DNA of 12,500 bases from Reinekea marina (GTDB lineage Bacteria > Pseudomonadota > Gammaproteobacteria > Pseudomonadales > Natronospirillaceae). This document shows, piece by piece, positions 10,351 through 12,500 of the stretch (position 1 is its first letter; every line of letters starts with the position of its first letter). Where the stretch lies: NCBI RefSeq assembly GCF_030409715.1, contig NZ_JAUFQI010000008.1, forward strand, positions 1 through 12,500, given 5' to 3'. The notes beneath the pieces are model-generated. The model searched no databases. It saw nothing but the letters and a program-made list of their open reading frames with translations, and was not told the DNA's origin. The position numbers were made by a program, and so were the translations under genes.

Positions 10351-11219
10351 AAAACATCATCAGTTGGGTGCTTAAAGGCGCAGCCATGGGCGTTGCGGAC
10401 GGTGTACCTGGCGTATCGGGCGGTACCATTGCATTAATTACAGGGATATATGAACGGTTTATTGCAGCCATTGCGTCTTTTAAACCATCTCTATGGGCAT
10501 TCATTAAACGAAAAGATTTTAAGGGTCTTTGGCAAGCCATCGATGGCACCTTCTTATTGTCTCTAGGCATAGGAATCTTGGTAAGCCTGTTTAGTACACT
10601 CTCGGCGATGCATTGGTTGTTAGAGCACTATGCGCCCGCGGTATGGGCATTTTTCATGGGTGTTATTGTGGTGTCTTTATGGTTTATGTGTTCCGGAAAA
10701 CACTGGACCATTAGGGATGTCATCTTGCTGTTAATGGGTGCCGGTATTGCAGTGGGATTAATATTTGCAACGCCAGCGAGCCTTGAGCCAACGCCGTTGC
10801 TTTTGATGCTCGGAGGCGCTATTGCTATTTCAGCAATGGTGTTACCCGGTATTTCTGGATCGTTTATGTTGTTATTGCTTGGGTTGTATAGTGTGGTCGT
10901 AGATGCTGTGCACGATAAAGAGTTTAGTATCATTGCTTGGGTTGCTGTAGGTTGCTTGGTAGGAATTTTAAGCTTTGCGCAGCTACTGCAATGGTTGTTA
11001 CGCCGCTGGCACGACTCTGTGATGAGCTTTATGTTGGGCTTTGTCGTGGGAGCACTAGTCAAAGTTTGGCCTTGGCAAATAGAAACCGAACGCCTTTGGT
11101 TGCTGCCGAGCCAGTTTACAGAGCAAACCACACAGCCGAGCTTTTTAATGCTATCTGTTATTACATTTGTTTTCGGAAGTGGATTAGTCTGGTTGTTGAC
11201 AAAATGGTCAAAAAACTAA
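10347..11219 (+). CDS. DUF368 (PopT-like) membrane protein, probable polyprenyl-phosphate transporter
   Basis: This 290-residue, very hydrophobic protein has about eight membrane segments. It carries both halves of the DUF368 signature: GVADGVPGVSGGTIA (15-29) and ISAMVLPGISGSFMLLLLG (161-179). The matching P-G-x-S-G motifs in each half suggest an internally duplicated fold with re-entrant loops. DUF368 proteins (named PopT) were reported, with DedA-family UptA, to return undecaprenyl phosphate to the inner leaflet for reuse in wall and glycan synthesis. In Vibrio the DUF368 protein matters at alkaline pH and depends on sodium, which suits a marine cell. Its start overlaps pcm by four bases (ATGA) behind an AAAAGGGAG ribosome site, so it is the last gene of the ftsB cluster, next to nlpD. 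Family is secure; the activity is inferred from it. Confidence 0.9.
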   Translation: MKNIISWVLKGAAMGVADGVPGVSGGTIALITGIYERFIAAIASFKPSLWAFIKRKDFKGLWQAIDGTFLLSLGIGILVSLFSTLSAMHWLLEHYAPAVWAFFMGVIVVSLWFMCSGKHWTIRDVILLLMGAGIAVGLIFATPASLEPTPLLLMLGGAIAISAMVLPGISGSFMLLLLGLYSVVVDAVHDKEFSIIAWVAVGCLVGILSFAQLLQWLLRRWHDSVMSFMLGFVVGALVKVWPWQIETERLWLLPSQFTEQTTQPSFLMLSVITFVFGSGLVWLLTKWSKN

Positions 11220-11340
11220 CTCTTACTGCAGGTTTATGTAAAGAAAATAAAAATTTTGAATATTTATATTGATTTAATTAGATAGATTTGTCATTTGAAA
11301 CCCTGTTTGAGATGCCCTTAGCTATAAGAAATTATGTTTA

Positions 11341-11376
11341 ACGCTGTTCAGTCCGCAAAAAATGTGAGAACAGCGT
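11341..11376 (+). repeat. 9-bp inverted repeat upstream of the nlpD start
   Basis: ACGCTGTTC (11341-11349) is the exact reverse complement of GAACAGCGT (11368-11376), with 18 bases between and no T-tract after it. It lies between the ATG at 11334 and the GTG at 11400 of the nlpD frame, so it may be a leader structure or operator. One perfect 9-bp pair of this spacing is expected by chance in a window this size, so only its position makes it notable. Confidence 0.4.
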
Positions 11377-11399
11377 CTCTATTTGAGGATAAAAAACCT

Positions 11400-12215
11400 G
11401 TGGTATTAGCGTCAAAAAAACTGCTTGTCGGTATTTTGGTTGTAATAATAGCCGGATGCGTCAACCATTCGCGGTTTACCTCAATAGATCATGATAAATC
11501 GGTATTGAGTGCCACCGGTGAGCCTGAAATTGAATCTACGGTATACAGTAATGCTAACCCTCAATTTTATTTGGTTAAGCCTGGAGATACCTTGTACTCT
11601 ATAGCTTTTCGCTTTGGACTGGATTATAAAAAGCTCGCCAATGCCAATAATATTGATCGCAACTATGCCATTTATGAAGGGCAGGCGTTGGCATTAAAAG
11701 AAGCATCTGCACCACAAATCACCGCAAAGCCTGCGGCTAAACCGGTCACGAAGCCTGCCTCAAGTAGTCCCTCGAAGTCAGTTACAAAAGTTAACAGTAG
11801 TAGTGCCAAAATTACCAAAGCAGTCAATGAATTGGGCTCTGAATCACCAGGGCAATGGAAGTGGCCACATAATGGGAATATAGTGCGAACATATAAGTCT
11901 GGTTCGTCTACCCAGAAGGGCATTGATATCAGGGGCTCAATTGGCGATTCTATCACTGCAGCGGCGAGTGGAGTTGTCGTCTATGCAGGTAATGGGTTAC
12001 CAGGCTATGGAAACTTGATTATTGTCGAACATTCTGGGTCTTTGTTAAGCGCTTACGCATTCGCTCAACAAATACTGGTAAAAGAAAGCGACAAAGTTTC
12101 TGTCGGGCAGCAAATTGCTAAGATGGGTAAGCAGGGAGACCAGCCCGGCTTGCACTTCGAGATAAGACGGAACGGGAAACCAGTTAATCCACAGTCTTTT
12201 TTGCCAAAGCGCTAA
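11400..12215 (+). CDS. nlpD: Lipoprotein NlpD, LysM and degenerate M23 domains (amidase activator)
   Basis: NlpD activates the amidase AmiC at the septum so daughter cells can split. I prefer GTG 11400 (271 residues): GAGGA (11385-11389) lies 10 bases upstream, and the product begins with a normal lipoprotein signal, MVLASKKLLVGILVVIIAGC, with the lipobox Cys20. The frame is also open from ATG 11334 (293 residues), which would put 22 more residues before the signal. After a linker come LysM (56-99, YLVKPGDTLYSIAFRFGL), a Pro/Ala/Lys/Ser-rich linker (about 103-145), and the M23 domain (about 173-270) with KGIDIRGSIGD, GYGNLIIVEH and LHFEIRRNGKPVNPQSFLP. The catalytic HxxxD is replaced (KGIDI), as in E. 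coli NlpD, and SAYAH is here SAYAF, so it should not cut peptidoglycan. The 114 bases before ATG 11334 are AT-rich with no clear promoter. Confidence 0.93.
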   Translation: MVLASKKLLVGILVVIIAGCVNHSRFTSIDHDKSVLSATGEPEIESTVYSNANPQFYLVKPGDTLYSIAFRFGLDYKKLANANNIDRNYAIYEGQALALKEASAPQITAKPAAKPVTKPASSSPSKSVTKVNSSSAKITKAVNELGSESPGQWKWPHNGNIVRTYKSGSSTQKGIDIRGSIGDSITAAASGVVVYAGNGLPGYGNLIIVEHSGSLLSAYAFAQQILVKESDKVSVGQQIAKMGKQGDQPGLHFEIRRNGKPVNPQSFLPKR

Positions 12216-12267
12216 AGATTTTGGACAGCGTTCCGATATAGAAAGTATAAAGCACAGGTGCAACACT

Positions 12268-12500
12268 ATGACAGAACTCAGGGAAGCCAATACTGCTATC
12301 GCAGAAGAACACATTAAGAGTTTCACTAACCTAATTAATGCTCCAGAAGAATCGGCTTACGCAGTCGAAGCTGAGCCATCCCAATTTGATGCCAATGAAG
12401 AAGATGGAGAGTTTCAAGACGCTCTCAATGCTAATGGCAACATGCAGCGCTCTCTGGATGCCACGCAGCTCTATTTAAACGAAATCGGCTTTTCGCCGTT
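12268..12500 (+). CDS. rpoS: RNA polymerase sigma factor RpoS, N-terminal part
   Basis: RpoS directs RNA polymerase to stationary-phase and general stress genes. The window holds the first 77 codons, with the rest beyond the right edge. The ATG has AGGTG (12256-12260) 7 bases upstream. The first 60 or so residues are acidic and poorly conserved, as expected before region 1.2, which starts at SLDATQLYLNEIGFSPL (about residues 61-77), nearly the same as E. coli ALDATQLYLGEIGYSPL. Position directly after nlpD is the standard context; in E. coli the main rpoS promoter lies inside nlpD, and that is likely here too. The 52-base gap after nlpD holds only a doubtful promoter match. The call rests on region 1.2 plus gene order. 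Confidence 0.93.
   Translation, partial: MTELREANTAIAEEHIKSFTNLINAPEESAYAVEAEPSQFDANEEDGEFQDALNANGNMQRSLDATQLYLNEIGFSP

Noticed and set aside
10628..11131. Long minus-strand open frame opposite the DUF368 gene
   Set aside because: The + strand frame has clear family motifs and membrane segments; the opposite frame has no recognisable domain and is a by-product of codon bias. The same applies to the other minus-strand frames, such as 9402-9854 and 3446-3811.
12222..12251. TGGACA-18-TATAAA promoter match just before rpoS
   Set aside because: Transcription would start at about 12258, cutting into the ribosome site at 12256-12260. The main promoter is more likely inside nlpD, as in E. coli.

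Overview
The window is about 12.5 kb of chromosomal housekeeping sequence from a gammaproteobacterium. Every confidently called gene is on the + strand. The gene order accA - tilS - pyrG - eno - ftsB - ispD - ispF - truD - pcm - nlpD - rpoS is the classic conserved block of this class. Mid-40s %GC by eye, the strongly E. coli-like protein sequences, and a DUF368 membrane protein inside the operon suggest a marine lineage, perhaps Oceanospirillales-like. That placement is an inference and is not certain.

Layout. Positions 1-723 hold the 3' part of fbp (class 1 fructose-1,6-bisphosphatase), whose reading frame breaks twice within about 70 bases, followed by a strong terminator. accA (acetyl-CoA carboxylase alpha) comes next, then a GNAT acetyltransferase of unknown substrate whose start codon lies inside a 13-bp perfect inverted repeat, then tilS (tRNA-Ile lysidine synthetase). 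pyrG (CTP synthase) has a good sigma70-type promoter just after tilS. eno (enolase) follows a 251-base gap where kdsA often sits, and ends at a strong terminator.

Positions 7176-11219 form a tight overlapping cluster: ftsB (divisome), ispD and ispF (MEP isoprenoid pathway), truD (tRNA pseudouridine-13 synthase), pcm (protein repair methyltransferase) and a DUF368/PopT-family membrane protein. surE, usually between truD and pcm, is missing. nlpD (lipoprotein activator of cell-wall amidase) and the start of rpoS (stationary-phase sigma factor) close the window.

How the genes connect: IspD and IspF make isoprenoid precursors that end up in undecaprenyl phosphate. The DUF368 protein belongs to a family reported to return that carrier across the inner membrane. 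FtsB and NlpD act on septal wall synthesis and splitting. fbp and eno belong to central carbon metabolism; accA and pyrG to lipid and nucleotide supply; tilS and truD to tRNA maturation; pcm and rpoS to stationary-phase survival.

I saw no mobile element, CRISPR array, rRNA or tRNA, and no clear novel system. The points most worth a second look are the broken fbp frame, the hairpin over the GNAT start, the DUF368 gene beside nlpD with surE absent, and an NlpD that has lost a further catalytic-site histidine.
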